Assembly (NCBI GenBank): GCA_964016985.1
Contig: OZ024826.1
Span: forward strand, 64,410,792-64,474,791
DNA length: 64,000 nt
Direction of reading: 5' to 3'
Origin: Anodontia alba
Lineage: Eukaryota; Mollusca; Bivalvia; Lucinida; Lucinidae
Below are positions 11,061 to 21,894 of this stretch, piece by piece. The notes under the pieces are model-generated. The model had not been told where the DNA came from and searched no databases. It saw only the letters and a program-made list of their open reading frames with translations. Positions within the stretch are counted from its first letter, which is position 1; every line of letters starts with the position of its first letter. The translations under genes were made by a program, and so were the position numbers.

Positions 11061-11534
11061 ATAAGAAAAAAAATCAGTACTTGTCGGTTGAAAAAGTGCC
11101 TTATCTGGAGCTATGCTTGTTTTAGTGTTTTTTTATAGTCTTTCTTCACCTGTGTTCACCATAATTCTAAAATTACCCAAGTGGACAGATTAGTATTTCA
11201 TTTCTTACAACTTGCTAATAAAATAAAAAGTGAAAAAGATATGTCCCTAAAAACAGAATTTTTTGATTAGTCAACTATTAAAATTCTCTCTGATCATCGG
11301 TCACAAGAGGCAAAAGTGACTGATGATTGGTTATTATCAATCTTAGAGCATGACTAATTGTCACATTGCTATATATGATTATGTGAAAGGAAAAAACAGT
11401 AGACTCATGATCTTGAAAGTCACAGAGACATGAATTTTTACTGGGATGGGAATAGTTCGAAATAATATGAGATGAAATGTTAAGAACAGGAACTGGAAGC
11501 TCTACCAAACCTGCATCAAATTTACTATGACATA

Positions 11535-12316
11535 CGAGGGTCCTGCAAAAAGTTCTGTCACTAATAGGCTTCTTTAGTTTTATCCCAGGTATATTTTAAA
11601 ATGCTTCACTGCACTTGAATGGTGTGTTGAATAGCTAACGATACCCGTTTATTTCGTTCAAATTGCTTTCCAGCTGACTGAGTTATTTCAAATTGAAATA
11701 GATGCACTGACCAATTTACTTGTTACATTGGAACATGGACCAAACAAAGGATGGCCAGGAGTCCACCTTTTACACGACAATGCCTCCTCTCATAAGTATG
11801 AGGTTGTTTAGTCTTTTTTGGCTTCTGAAAAGGTGAAATTTTTAAACCATTCACCTAACCTGAGTCCCTGTGACTTCTTTTTATTTCCAAGGCTTAAGAA
11901 AATGCTTTCTGGAAATAAGTATACGTCTAGAAGTTCTCTTGGCAGCACTATTTATCAGTGTCTCCAACAGATACCAAAAGAAGACTATTTACAGTAAAAC
12001 CTCAATAATTCAAACTCCAATAATTCAAAGTTCTCAATAATTCAAAATCATTTTGAAATCCCGACTTAAATATATGTATGCATTTTAACCCTCGATTATT
12101 CAAAGTCTCAATAATTCAAACAAAACTGTTTGGTCCCTTGGACTTTGAATTACCGAGGTTCTACTGTATCTGCTTTTTGCGACTGGGTAGAAAGGTTACA
12201 AAAATGTGTTTCAGTAAAGGGGGAGTACCTTGAAAGTTTGTAATAAAAATATGTTTGATAAAACATAGCACTGAAGTAATCCGAACCCAGTGGCAAAACT
12301 TTTTGCAGGACCCTAG
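11535..12316 (+). mobile_element. Mariner element, internally deleted, with TIRs and nested MITE
   Basis: Terminal inverted repeats are visible: cgagggtcctgcaaaaagtt at 11535 and its complement ending gcaggaccctag at 12316. Both sides are flanked by TA (11533-11534 and 12317-12318). Inside, 11650-11990 and 12170-12240 encode the C-terminal part of a mariner transposase: HLLHDNASSHK (the second catalytic Asp motif), then NLSPCDFFLFPRLKKMLSG and, beyond the MITE, FCDWVERLQKCVSVKGEYL. A TAG interrupts the frame after the DNASSHK motif, at about 11810. The N-terminal half is absent. Confidence 0.88.
11992..12166. mobile_element. 175-bp MITE nested in the mariner element
   Basis: It starts cagtaaaacctcaataattc and ends gaattaccgaggttctactg, flanked by TA at 11990-11991 and 12167-12168. 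It has the same length and sequence family as 7514-7688. The transposase reading frame continues in register after the MITE if it and one TA are removed, showing it inserted after the mariner. Confidence 0.9.
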
Positions 12317-12939
12317 TATAGCAGATACTTTGAGAAATCAGTGTTTGATACAATGACAATCAACAGTAAATACATATAGTCAACTTCTTTTAAAAAGAAC
12401 TTTTTGGAACAAGCAAAATTAGTTTCTATTAAGCAAAGTTATTATTAAAAGAATTACAAATGTACAGAATACATAGGAATGTTATATTTTTGTGAGTCTG
12501 TGACTGGTTCTTATTATGAGGGAATTTTTATAATGAGACTTCTCATAAACAAGTTGACTATAGAATGGTCACTGACCTGATTTGTAGATTTATTTACAAG
12601 CAGATAGAGTCACCCAAAATGCTAATTTGAGTTGGAGATGCATAGATTGTCTGCACAATCTTTTTATTTATTTTTTTTTATACACTTGGCCATACTTATC
12701 CTTAGTATGCAGCAGAATACAGCATTTTATAATGGTTTACCCTGTTTGCCAGCTGCCACTTATCCAACAGCTTTAAGACACATCAAAAGGAAGTAAAATT
12801 GACAAACACATCAAATTTGGAAGGGTTTAGGTCTCTGATTATTTAGGATTAGATTGTGCATTTCTTTAGTCAGCCATGAAGTCTGCCACTGTATAAAGAG
12901 CTAATGTGAAGGTATTCTCAAAGTACACCCACAGACATG

Positions 12940-13620
12940 TACATGTAGTTGTCAGTGGGAATGTGTGTTTAGGTGCAAGTTTAGGTGGAATTTTACGTCC
13001 GCGTTTCTCTTGCAGCTTATAACTTCCATACCTTTTGGGCTAGAAAGTTGAAACTTGGTATGATATTTACCTAGGGCAAGACCTTTCAATGCATGGTACC
13101 ATTGTCCCAGGGTCTTGCCCATGGGTGGGGCTAGGGGTCAAAATATATAACAGGTCACCAAGAAAACATACAAAAATGTGACTAAAAATATCACTGGTAT
13201 CATTGGTGAGGCTGAAGAGTTAAAATTTAGCACAATAATTACACAGAGGAAAGCTGTTTAGTTGTTGATGAAAGTGCAAGTTTTAGGCCACTGATTCTGG
13301 ATCGGGGTGGGGCTACTGGGTGGGGCCAAAGAAAATGTAAAAGTATTAAATATGTAATATCTCGGAAACTGTTCAATCCCAACCCCTAAACCTATGTATT
13401 GTTGTTCCTTATGATGAGATGCATTCAATGTCACATACCTTGTGACCCCTGGGATCATACCCCACCCTGCCCTGCCCCTTTCATTTCATAAAAAGCCAAA
13501 TATCTCAGAAACTATTCAGATCCCCACCCTACACCATATATATTATTTTTCATTATGATAATATGTATTCAATGACACATACCTTGTGTCCCTCAGGGAT
13601 CACATTGTTTCAACTTAATT
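12940..13620 (+). repeat. Diverged tandem units (receptor-like cttggtatgatattt family)
   Basis: Two or three loosely related units share ctcggaaactgttcaatccc / ctcagaaactattcagatcc and ttccttatgatgagatgcat / ttcattatgataatatgtat. They look like decayed copies of another array family. There is no gene. Confidence 0.5.
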
Positions 13621-13621
13621 T

Positions 13622-14563
13622 TTATCCCCCGACCGATAGGTTCGGAGGATATAGCGATCCCCCTGGTGTCCGTCTGTCCATCTGTCTGTCCGTCCGTCTG
13701 TAGACGAAACCTTGTGTGGCTCATAACTCCTATACCCTTTGAGCTATTTTCATGAACCTTTGTCAGGTTGTAGAGGGCATTGGGTAGGAGTGTCGCATGC
13801 AAGAATAACTCTAATCGACTTGGTTCAGGAGTTAACTCCCATAGTCTCCCAAAATTGTAAAATTTTGTGTGGACCATAACTCTGAAACCCTTTAAGATAT
13901 TTTCATGATACTTCACCAATATATAGAGGACATTGAGTTGGCATGTCCCGTAAAAAAAAGACAACTCTAGCTGACTCCATTTTGGAGTTACCTCCCGTAG
14001 TTGTTAAATCTTGTGCGGCCCATAACTCTAAAACCCTTTAACATATTTTCATGATACTTCACCATTAGATAGAGGACATTCAATCTCTATGTAGGCGTGT
14101 CGTGTACAAGAATGAGAACTCTAACTGACTGCGTTCTTGAGTTATCTCCCATAGTTATAAAATCTTGTGCAGGCCATAACTCAATAACCCTTTGAGATAT
14201 TTTCATGATACTTGATCAAGTTGCAGAGGACATTGAGTAGGTGTGCCACATACAAGAACAACAGCTCTAGCTGACTCCGTTGTGGGAGTTATCTCCCATA
14301 GTTGTTAAATCTTGTGCGGCCCATAATTCAAAAACCCTATAAGTTATTTTCATGATACTTCCCCAATAGGTAGAGGACATTGAGTAGGGATGTCGCATAC
14401 AAGAATGACAACTCTAACTGACTGCATTCTGGAGTTCTCCCATAGTTATGAAATCTTATGGAGGCCATAACTCAATAACCTTTTGAGATATTATCATGAT
14501 ACTTGATCAAGTTGTAGAGGACATTTAGTAGGTGTGCCACATACAAGAACAACAACTCTAACT
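13622..14563 (+). repeat. About 150-bp tandem array, cut off by the GC-rich island
   Basis: The head at 13622 (tatcccccgaccgataggtt, cggaggatatagcgatcccc) is followed by about six units with cataactc...aaccctttgagatatttt, catgatacttca and gttatctcccatag. The sixth unit stops mid-unit at about 14563 (ctctaactgactc), where sequence composition switches to GC-rich. This marks a candidate left junction of the inserted viral DNA. Related units occur at 36115-36470. Confidence 0.75.
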
Positions 14564-14565
14564 GA

Positions 14566-15735
14566 CTCAGCAGCAGGGGGGGCGAATGCACCACTTTTTT
14601 TGGGCCCCAAAAGGGCTCCCGCGTAGACAACAATTCTGTATGTACGTCTTGACGACTTCCTTGGGCGTGCGGCTCTTCCTGAGGCCCGAGCCCCTGCGGC
14701 CCCCAAGGTGAGAGTCCCTGGGGATGGCCCCACCCTCGCCAGCCCAGGGGCACTGACGGGACGGCGTTTCGAAAAAACATGAGAACCGCCCGAGCACTAG
14801 CGGAGCTGGTAGGGTCGGCTGGCCTGCGTCCCTGGGGACGGCCCCCCACCCTTGCAGGCAGGAGAATGGTCCTTGCATATCTTAAGTTCGATAATTTTCC
14901 ACTATCCGATTTATCTGGTGCACATCCACTTGAAGCACTTATTCATCATCTACTTACCATACTGATCCACTTACATAAAATGTGAAATTAATTGGGAGGA
15001 TTAGGTGCACCGAACGAACACCAGCAATCCATATATCCGACTGTCTCCATCGCACAGACCTCCGGGCCAAGCCCGTTATTCAGGCCAGCCCGCTCCGCTA
15101 TGGCTCCCGCTGGCCCCAGGGGACGGCCCCCACCGGCCCGAGGTCTGAGCCCAAGAAGGAGGCACTTATCCGTAAGCCATACGTCGTGTCGCGCAAAAGG
15201 TTGGTCAGGCTTTGGCAAACTGCTGTAACTTTCACATCCGGCGAATGCGGTCTGCTAGTAGGCTGTTCAGAAAAAGAAACGTCTCCAAAACTGGCCCATT
15301 CGCCTCGCAAAAATCCGATATTCTTTTAGAAAAAAGAGTATCGAGACATTTCTTTTTCTGTGCATTGCGATAAAATCGTCAGTGTGATTAAAACCTGACA
15401 AGAAAAACTTTCATTGACAAGAAAAACTTTAACTGACCAGAAAATCGATGAACATAAGCAGACGATTAATATTTCAATGACATATGTAAAACACATCGAG
15501 GAAGTTGTAAAACAGATATTTAGTTTCAAAAAACAGACGTGGTTGTCTCCCTTAGACTATATCAAGTGCCAGACGAGAAGGCTGATGTCAGTGTGTGTAA
15601 AACTGGTGAACAGAGGGGAGGGGGAGCCATTGTAGTAAGTGAGGGTGTGATCAAAGGTGGGTTTGGGATTGAACCAGCTCAAAGGGCCCTAACCAGCCTG
15701 CTCTCTTTTTTTTTTTAAGCCCGCGAATAAGATAT
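14566..15735. other. GC-rich flank of the viral island, no recognised gene
   Basis: Composition is GC-rich at 14566-14870 and 15000-15300, separated by AT-rich sequence. A recurring ctggggatggccccac / ctggggacggccccccac / ggggacggcccccac motif occurs near 14719, 14832 and 15118. Short open frames exist on both strands but none resembles a protein I know. It may be the left terminal region of the viral element or a separate insertion. An AT-rich block with two aagaaaaactttna...ttgac copies lies at 15400-15440. Confidence 0.4.
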
Positions 15736-15737
15736 AT

Positions 15738-16361
15738 CTACCGAGAGGTGCCTCTGTTTCCAGCAGCTCTGAGCTCTTCCAAGAGCTGGCCACGGGCCGT
15801 TAGCATCATCTCGTCTCTCATGAGGTTCATAAGCCGTTTTTTTGGGGTCTTGGGCAGACCGCCATCTTTCTGACGCCTGTGGCGAATCTCAGCCTTCATT
15901 TGGTCGTACTTGTCGACCTCAGAGAGAATCAGGCGAAACTCCTCCTCGGAGATCTTATCGTCAGTCAGCGCGGCCGAGATCCTGTCAGCGATTGAGTTTA
16001 GCTTTGAGACAGCCAGGACCCAGATTTGGTCATGTTTCCTAGCTTTGGCTTCAAGCTTCCGATAAATGAACCTCCCACCGGCTCCGAGCAACCCACTAGC
16101 AATCGCTCCGGCCTGTAAGCCATTGGCGATAGGCGTAGCGATTATCGTCGTCAACAGCCCAACACCCTTGGCAGCCATGACCGTGCCAGCTACTGAAAGC
16201 CCGGTGTCGAGTCCGTCTACGACATTAGCCCCCCCCCCCCAGTATTTCTTATACAGCGATGCTCTGAAGTCGCGCTCCTTTTCCAGGCGGGCTCTGACCT
16301 CGGCCAAGTGCTGAAGTCGGTGATTGTCTCCAGTCGTCTCAAGTGGTGGGTAAAGTCCCAT
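15738..16361 (-). CDS. Viral-island protein of 207 aa with a Gly-rich hydrophobic core
   Basis: The frame is intact, ATG at 16361 to TAG at 15738. The N-terminal 40 residues are charged and helical. Residues 41-97 form a glycine/alanine-rich hydrophobic region (around SVAGTVMAAKGVGLLTTIIA and AGAIASGLLGAGG) that could span or insert into a membrane. Residues 98-207 are charged and likely helical, ending in a basic/acidic tail. I do not recognise a named family. The layout (amphipathic, Gly-rich, membrane-active) is seen in small accessory or minor virion proteins of such elements, but that is only an analogy. It sits at the left end of the gene block and is followed on the same strand by two other minus-strand genes upstream. 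It is one of few undamaged genes here. A run of 11 C (G on the coding strand) at 16230-16240 encodes a Gly stretch and is a likely slippage site. Confidence 0.65.
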   Translation of the reverse strand: MGLYPPLETTGDNHRLQHLAEVRARLEKERDFRASLYKKYWGGGANVVDGLDTGLSVAGTVMAAKGVGLLTTIIATPIANGLQAGAIASGLLGAGGRFIYRKLEAKARKHDQIWVLAVSKLNSIADRISAALTDDKISEEEFRLILSEVDKYDQMKAEIRHRRQKDGGLPKTPKKRLMNLMRDEMMLTARGQLLEELRAAGNRGTSR

Positions 16362-16366
16362 CGTGC

Positions 16367-17202
16367 TTAACTATCACCACTGTCGGACAAGTTCAAATGG
16401 CCAAGGACCACCGAGCTTTGGTCTGAGGTGAGGTCTGTGGGCGTGACCCTCAGCCTTTTGAGCTCAACCCTACCAACATGGATCTTGCTGACATCCAGAA
16501 AGCGGTGCTCAGCTTCGTGCTGGACCCCCTCCAATGTAAAGTGCACCAGAGGTCGCTCCCGATCTTTGATGAAGGCCCCAAGTTCGTTTCGCGCGTGCAC
16601 GCTTGTCCATTTGAGCTTGAAGCTGGGCAAAACTTCTACGAAGTCGACATGCGGGTCTCTGAGGATCACCTCAAGAAGGATTGTTGATGTAGGTATTCCT
16701 GCGCCAATGATTCCCGCTGGAGAGAACTCAGATACCATATTTAGAATCCCCTCCCGGCTGTTGCTTGTTTTCAGCGAATACTGCCCGGAAATGACCACGT
16801 TTTTGGTCTCAGGAACGTAGGAACACAGCCGGGTACCGCTATTCATCACCTTTCGAACCTTGTGATGCTGCCCCGTTGCAACGTAGGGAGAGGAGATTCG
16901 AATGTCGATCAGCCACCCCGTCTGTTGTGTGGGGTCTGCGAAGGCGATCCACTTGCTCCCAGTAAACGCCAGCTGGTGGAGCCGTTGGGGACAGCATATG
17001 AAACATCGTCGCTCAACTCTCTGAGCTTCTGCGCCCCACCTCCCTCTGTGACCTTTTTTCGTTTGTACACCCCATTGGACAGCTCGAAAGCGTATAGCCA
17101 GCCCTCTTCCCCACTCTTTTCGAATCCCTCGGTATCCCCGAGATCGGCTAAAGCCACCCCAGGGCATTTCCTGGCGCTCCCTGGGCCACCCGCATCACCC
17201 AT
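16367..17202 (-). pseudogene. Viral-island gene of about 275 codons, one frameshift
   Basis: ATG at 17202 opens a frame (MGDAGGPGSARKCPGVALAD...) that runs about 85 codons. The frame then passes to another frame somewhere in 16940-16990 and continues to the stop near 16367-16369. The downstream part contains WIAFADPTQQTGWLIDIR and a Pro/Gly strand-rich centre (EFSPAGIIGAGIPTSTILLE). Its upstream end overlaps the end of the neighbouring minus gene by 8 nt, as expected of an operon-like virus cluster. There is only 5 bp between this gene's end and the start of the 207-aa gene. The predicted fold is beta-rich, and I cannot name it; a virion structural role is a guess from position among putative structural genes. 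The frame break could be decay or a base-call error. Confidence 0.6.
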
Positions 17203-17906
17203 TTCTTCTTATGTGTAGGACTGCACTCAGATAGTTGAAACCTATCTTTCTGCCGCCCGTGTCTAATATCGTGAGCGTCAGCTGGGAAAGAGGCCCCGAT
17301 ACCAACCGTTTGTACTGCAAGACGGGGAATGTCTCTGTCCGGCCACCCCCGCACCTTTCGTTCTCGACGGGGATGGATTTCAGCAGTGTGGAGGGGCGAC
17401 CGTTGTGGAGGTTCTCCGACGTACTGACCTCGGCAAGATGCACGCAGATCTCCCAATATGTGAACAGAAGATGAGGCTTGTCTGCAATGAGGCTCTGGCC
17501 GGGCTCAAAGAACTCTCGAGAGAACCCTAGGAGGTCGGCCAGCCCGCGATCCAGCACCAGGCGTTTTTTTGAGGAAATCTGCAAGCGGCCGGTTGGGGCA
17601 TGCAAACTGAGTTCAGCACCCAAAGGCCAGAACGCCTCTTTGTCTAGCTCACAGACGGGCATGCAAACTGAGTTCAGCACCCAAAGGCCGAAATGCCTCT
17701 TTTTCTAGCTCACAGACGTTATAGTACCCTTTGGGTATGCCCAACACGGTGCGCCCATCAAAGACGCCATTCTCTAACTCGGCGCTGATATTGAGCCAGC
17801 GGTGGTAATACTTGAGCTTACAGAGAGCAACCTGCAGCCCCCCACACGCAGTGCCGGGAACAGAGACCGGTTCCCCATTTTGAATGTCGGTGAGTATGAC
17901 GTACAT
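17195..17906 (-). pseudogene. Viral-island gene of about 215 codons, broken by a 61-bp duplication
   Basis: ATG at 17906 (MYVILTDIQNGE...) opens the frame. It reads about 75 codons and reaches a tandem duplication of 61 bp (17596-17718); because 61 is not a multiple of three, the frame is lost, and the second copy carries the rest in another frame to the TGA at 17195. The C-terminal part has STLLKSIPVENERCGGGRTE, a Y-K-R-L segment and ends ILDTGGRKIGFN...SAVLHIRR. The beta-strand-rich C-terminus ending in V-L-H-I recurs, as far as I remember, in unnamed proteins of invertebrate viral elements. A single-jelly-roll or penton-like role is possible but not shown. Removing one duplicate copy would make the gene continuous. 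Confidence 0.6.
17596..17718. repeat. 61-bp tandem duplication inside a viral gene
   Basis: Copies at 17596-17656 and 17657-17717 both contain gcatgcaaactgagttcagc and end ctagctcacagacg. They differ at a few positions (ccagaacgcc versus ccgaaatgcc, tttgtctag versus ttttctag), so the duplication has had time to diverge. Confidence 0.93.
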
Positions 17907-17910
17907 AGCG

Positions 17911-19193
17911 ATGGATAAGTCGGCTTACTTGTTCAAAACACCGTAAAATATAGGACGGGGGGACATTTCAAAGAGAAGCAGGCGCTCTCTCTGACCAGCC
18001 AGAAGATTATGGTTGATGACAAAGGGGATGGCTTCCAAGTGAAATTCCCGGACATCTTCGCCGACTATCAAAACCCCCCGCTCACTGGAGACATTAATAT
18101 GGGAAACAAGGCATGGCGCAGCTGGCAACACACTCCGATGGACTGGTGGCAGTGCCAACTGAACTTTGCGGTATGGTGCACGACAGCTGGCTGCGGGGTC
18201 TCTGCTGATGACCATTTCCAGGCTAAAGACCCCCTCCTTGTGAGTCTGTATTGCTTCCATGTTTACTATGCGACGAGGCGTCTGCTTGTGGAGCTGAAAG
18301 TCGCCCTTCCTGGAGACCAATCTCATTCTTGGTGTCAGAACGCCTACGATGCCAGGGCCTACAAGCGACTCTGCACCGAGATTGGAGTTTCGCCTGATAC
18401 AGATTGGAGGCAAAAGCTAGACCACGGGTGCCAAGGCCTCGGATCTTGGAGCACGTATATGGAGCTGTCGGGCACCTACCGGCATGCGCACTACTCTGAT
18501 GGCCCTTTCTTCAATCCGATGGACGCCATCCGCCATAACCGGGATATATCAGGGGCGTGGACGATGTTCTTTCCCGATAAATCAGAAGGCTTCATGCAAG
18601 CGGGTGTGGAGCGCCTCAACGACAGTATACGGACGTATGTTTGGGCTATCCTGGGAGCGCAGGCCCAGACAGGCTCGAACATTCTCAAGGCCGGGACGGG
18701 GTTCGACGCTCAAAAGCAGTTCCTGGCCAACGTCGAAGATGCAGTTGCTTCTCCAGTCGACATCCCCAGCAGCATCGCTTGCTATCAAAAAACACTCCAG
18801 TATGCATCAACACCTCTGGACTTCGTCTTCGGGTTAGGGCTCTACCTCGCCCCGAGCGACATGACCCTCCACCCGGGCAATGTCCAGGGCTACAACAACG
18901 GCATCGTGATCGCCGGATCTGAAGCAGCCGTCGGCCACAACCCGGGAATCAACGAGTTGGAGCAGATCGGCAAGACCACAGACGATAAGTCCTTCGAAGG
19001 AAAAATTGCAGCACCAGCCGGGACTGATCACAAGGGGCCACCAAGTGGCAGACCCGCAGGGTCACTACCCACGCCAGCCACTGTTGCTCCGCAACAACAC
19101 GCGGCTGCGACAAGCCACGAAGAAGAGAAAACGGCTCTCATAGCCACAGTGGTCGGGGTCGGCCTAGTGGCGCTTTGGCTGTTGTTGAGATAG
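17911..19193 (+). CDS. Viral-island protein of 394+ aa with C-terminal membrane anchor
   Basis: The long intact frame starts at ATG 18009 and stops at TAG 19191-19193. The frame is open upstream to about 17919, and an alternative ATG at 17911 in another frame runs 11 codons before a stop at 17944, so the original start may be 17911 with a one-base shift near 17940. The ectodomain is rich in Trp, Tyr and Cys (PMDWWQCQLNFAVWCTTAGC; FHVYYATRRLLVELK; MELSGTYRHAHYSDGPFF). Residues about 340-370 are a Pro/Thr/Ala-rich stalk, and residues 376-393 are a hydrophobic anchor (ALIATVVGVGLVALWLLL). That architecture suggests a tail-anchored or surface-exposed virion protein. No signal peptide is seen, and I do not recognise the family. 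It ends tail-to-tail with the minus gene at 19164, overlapping about 30 nt. Confidence 0.7.
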
Positions 19194-20542
19194 CCAGTCC
19201 CTTGCGGCCACGAGAAAAAGCGCCCCCGCGCCGATGACCAAGGCCCACACGTTGTCAGCGAGCCAAGTCGCGGCCTTCCCTAACGTGCTCAGGAGCCAAG
19301 AGACAATGGGCCAGATGATTCCGGGCAGGGCCGCAGTGGCCTTGCCGGCCAAATTGGCCAGGGCACGCCCAAGGGCCTGAAGGTGCTTTTTAATTCACTC
19401 CTTGACCCCGCCCTTGTCGGATGGCTTTGGAGCCGGTGATGGGGTGGCCCCCGCTCCTCCGCCAGTGACAGCAAGGACAAGAGTGCTTATGGCCATGCCG
19501 ATTGCTGTAAGGATGCTCGCGATCGTTATCCCCTGTTCGCGGAAGAGAGTTCGAATTTTCTCAGCCAACGTCTTGTCTTCATGGAGGAGCCGCCTGATGG
19601 TCTCACGAATTCTGTTGATCTGCGACCCGAGAGCTGCTCTATTCGTAGAGAGGGCTTCGAGCCTCGCCTGTCTTTCAAGCTCGATGTCGGAGAGCTGGCC
19701 TTTAAGCTTCTCCATTCGGTCCCAAATATCTTGTTGAATTTCTGTGTCATCCGTTTCGGTCAGTTTTCCGCATTCCCTGGCCAAGTGCTTTTCGACTTCG
19801 GATTTCCGGTCGTCGATGGTGCTTAGCTTCGCGAGTTTGTTAGCGAGCTCGTCCCTCGATCTCATCATGGCCTCCCAAACTCCGGCCAGTTCTCTTATGG
19901 CCTGTGTGACTCACGCCACGTCAATTTGCGGATCATTGATGGTCTTCAATGCGGTCTCGACGTCTTCTGCACTTTGTCTTGTGGTATCAGCCACGCCGGG
20001 AGGTCCTTCAGCTCGATGGACTCAATGTTTTTCGGGAGGGTCTCCGTTGCACTCTGGAGTGTCTCCACGACCTCTCTGCCGAGCCCCCGCGATGCCCCCG
20101 ATCTATAATCAGGGAGCCCTAGCGATCTCCGCACTGCATATGCGCCACCAGCCCCGTATCTTTGGGCCAGCGTGCCTAGACCCAGAAACCGGAATTTTCC
20201 TCTCGTCGCAGCAATGGAGATCTTCTTGTCTTCAGGTGTCCAGTAAAGTGTCTTACCGTCGGGGTCGATCCCGAACTGGCTATAGTCGATCCTGCTTTCG
20301 GGGCGCAGCCCATAGGTATGGATCACTTCGTTGTAGAAAGTATCAACCAGGCGCTTCTTCTGGGCCTCAAGTTCTGCCTCTCTTAACTCATCTCGCAGGT
20401 TCTGAAGAAGGTCCCCGGACGTGTTTAGCTGTTGCTGGACATCCGGCGGTGGGTTCATAGGGGTGTCGGGGAGGTCAAAATCATCGTCTTCTCCAGGCCT
20501 GTCAGGGTCGAACGTGGGGTTCTCGAAAGTGACGTCATCCAT
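19164..20542 (-). pseudogene. Viral-island gene of about 455 codons: coiled coil and C-terminal membrane segments
   Basis: Three open segments on the minus strand appear to be one gene. ATG 20542 starts an acidic, Pro-rich head (DDVTFENPTFDPDRPGEDDD). The frame then runs through a basic/Gly region (FRFLGLGTLAQRYGAGGAYA) to a frameshift near 19998. In the new frame it meets an in-frame TGA at 19911-19913, continues as a long charged coiled coil and a hydrophobic segment (ITIASILTAIGMAISTLVLA), meets a second in-frame TGA at about 19393, and ends with two further hydrophobic segments before the stop at 19164-19166. No ATG is needed for the later segments because the frame is identical across both TGA codons. 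Function is unknown; the coiled coil plus membrane anchors suggest a virion or membrane protein. Confidence 0.6.
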
Positions 20543-20598
20543 CGCGGCGTTGACAGTGGATGCTAATTTGAAGGTTGTTGTGTAGGTTCAAATACACC

Positions 20599-21894
20599 AT
20601 GGCTTCAAGCAAATTCGGGCACAAGCTTAATCCTTACCGGTGCCTCCGCGAACCCCTAGGGGTCAAAGGGGTGCGGCAGTCTGTTGTGATAACCAACAAC
20701 CCGAGCACGATTGATCAGAATCAACAGCTGCTGGTTCGATTCCCGAACCTCGGCACGCACGATGTGATCCTTCCAGGGACTGCCCCTGGCCTTCAGAATC
20801 ACGCTGAATAGTGAAGATGCAAACCGGACCGAGGTTCAGAACCTGGGCCGCGCAATCGTGAAGAAGAATGTGATCACAATCTACCGCAATGAGGTGATGT
20901 CCTTCGACGATAGTGACGTCTTCAACTGTTACGGTGATCTCTGGAAGACAGCCTTGGAGAGGAAAAATGACCAATACCAAGGCATCGATACGTCTGGTAA
21001 CCGAAACGCAAGGCAGATTGGCATCGATGCCGGAAACAAAGATAAGACAGTCGCAGCCGAAAAGCCATCGCCGATGCCTTTGGCATCCGCTTCTACATCC
21101 CGCTCGATTTCGAACTGCTCGAGGGCCACATGCCGTTCTACCAGAGCAGGCTGGGAGACCGCCTGGAGTATGAACTCACCTTCAACGATTGCCGCGTAAT
21201 CCCAGCCACGGGCGATGCCGACTCCTCAACCGACATTGAAAACATCAGTCTAGAGTATGAGATCGTCACACAGCCAGAGCTGGCTTGCATGATCGCCAGT
21301 CAGTACAACGGCCGCCTCGCGATCCTCTATGACCGGGTGCTGCGCCACCGAAAAATCACCAGGGACAAGAGCGACACCCTCTGGAATATCAGCCTCAGCG
21401 TGCCCGCCCGCAGCATGAAGGGGGTCTTGATGCTCTTCGAGGACGCGGCCACGCAACAGCCCTTCGCTCGCAACACAGAGTCCTTCTATAACCCGAAAAT
21501 AACCAAGGTTGAGGTCACGATCGAGGGGATCCCAAACCAGCTCTTTAGTCAGGGGATGCGTGCCTATCAGATGTGGGACGAGGCGAGGAAGTTATTTGCA
21601 CCCAGCAGGAAACGCCACCCCGAGGTGGCAGTGGTGGCGAAAGACCTTGGTCTCGCTGACGTCTCTCTAGGGGAGTTCTTGACCTCCAAGTTCGCTCTGT
21701 GGCTTGACCTGAGGACAACCGATGATGACCGGCTTCATGGCAGTGGCCCCCGCATAGAGAATGCGAGCGAAGGAGTGACCATCCAGTTGACCAAGACGGC
21801 AGAGGTGGCCGGCACTTTGAACATCTATCTCTACATCATCATGGACGCCAAGCTGAACCTCGAAGATGGCCTGTTCGTCTCAGCTGTTTATTAA
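20599..21894 (+). pseudogene. Putative major capsid protein (double jelly-roll type), two compensating frameshifts
   Basis: The gene starts at ATG 20599 (MASSKFGHKLNPYR...) 56 bp from the divergent minus gene, and ends at TAA 21892-21894. Frame 1 is lost near 20785 and regained near 21060, so the net reading frame is restored: the intervening 275 bases read well in frame 2 (KKNVITIYRNEVMSFDDSDV). Length without indels would be about 431 residues, in the range of Polinton-like major capsid proteins. The C-terminal half has alternating beta-strand patterns (MSLEYEIVTQPELACM-like, FYNPKITKVEVTIEGIPNQL, GTLNIYLYIIMDAKLNLEDG). The call rests mainly on synteny: capsid then ATPase, here overlapping by 29 bp. 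No single motif proves it. Confidence 0.6.

Noticed and set aside
14472..15329. GC-rich open frames on both strands as genes
   Set aside because: Overlapping frames on both strands arise from GC-rich composition; Pro/Gly/Arg-rich translations show no domain pattern.
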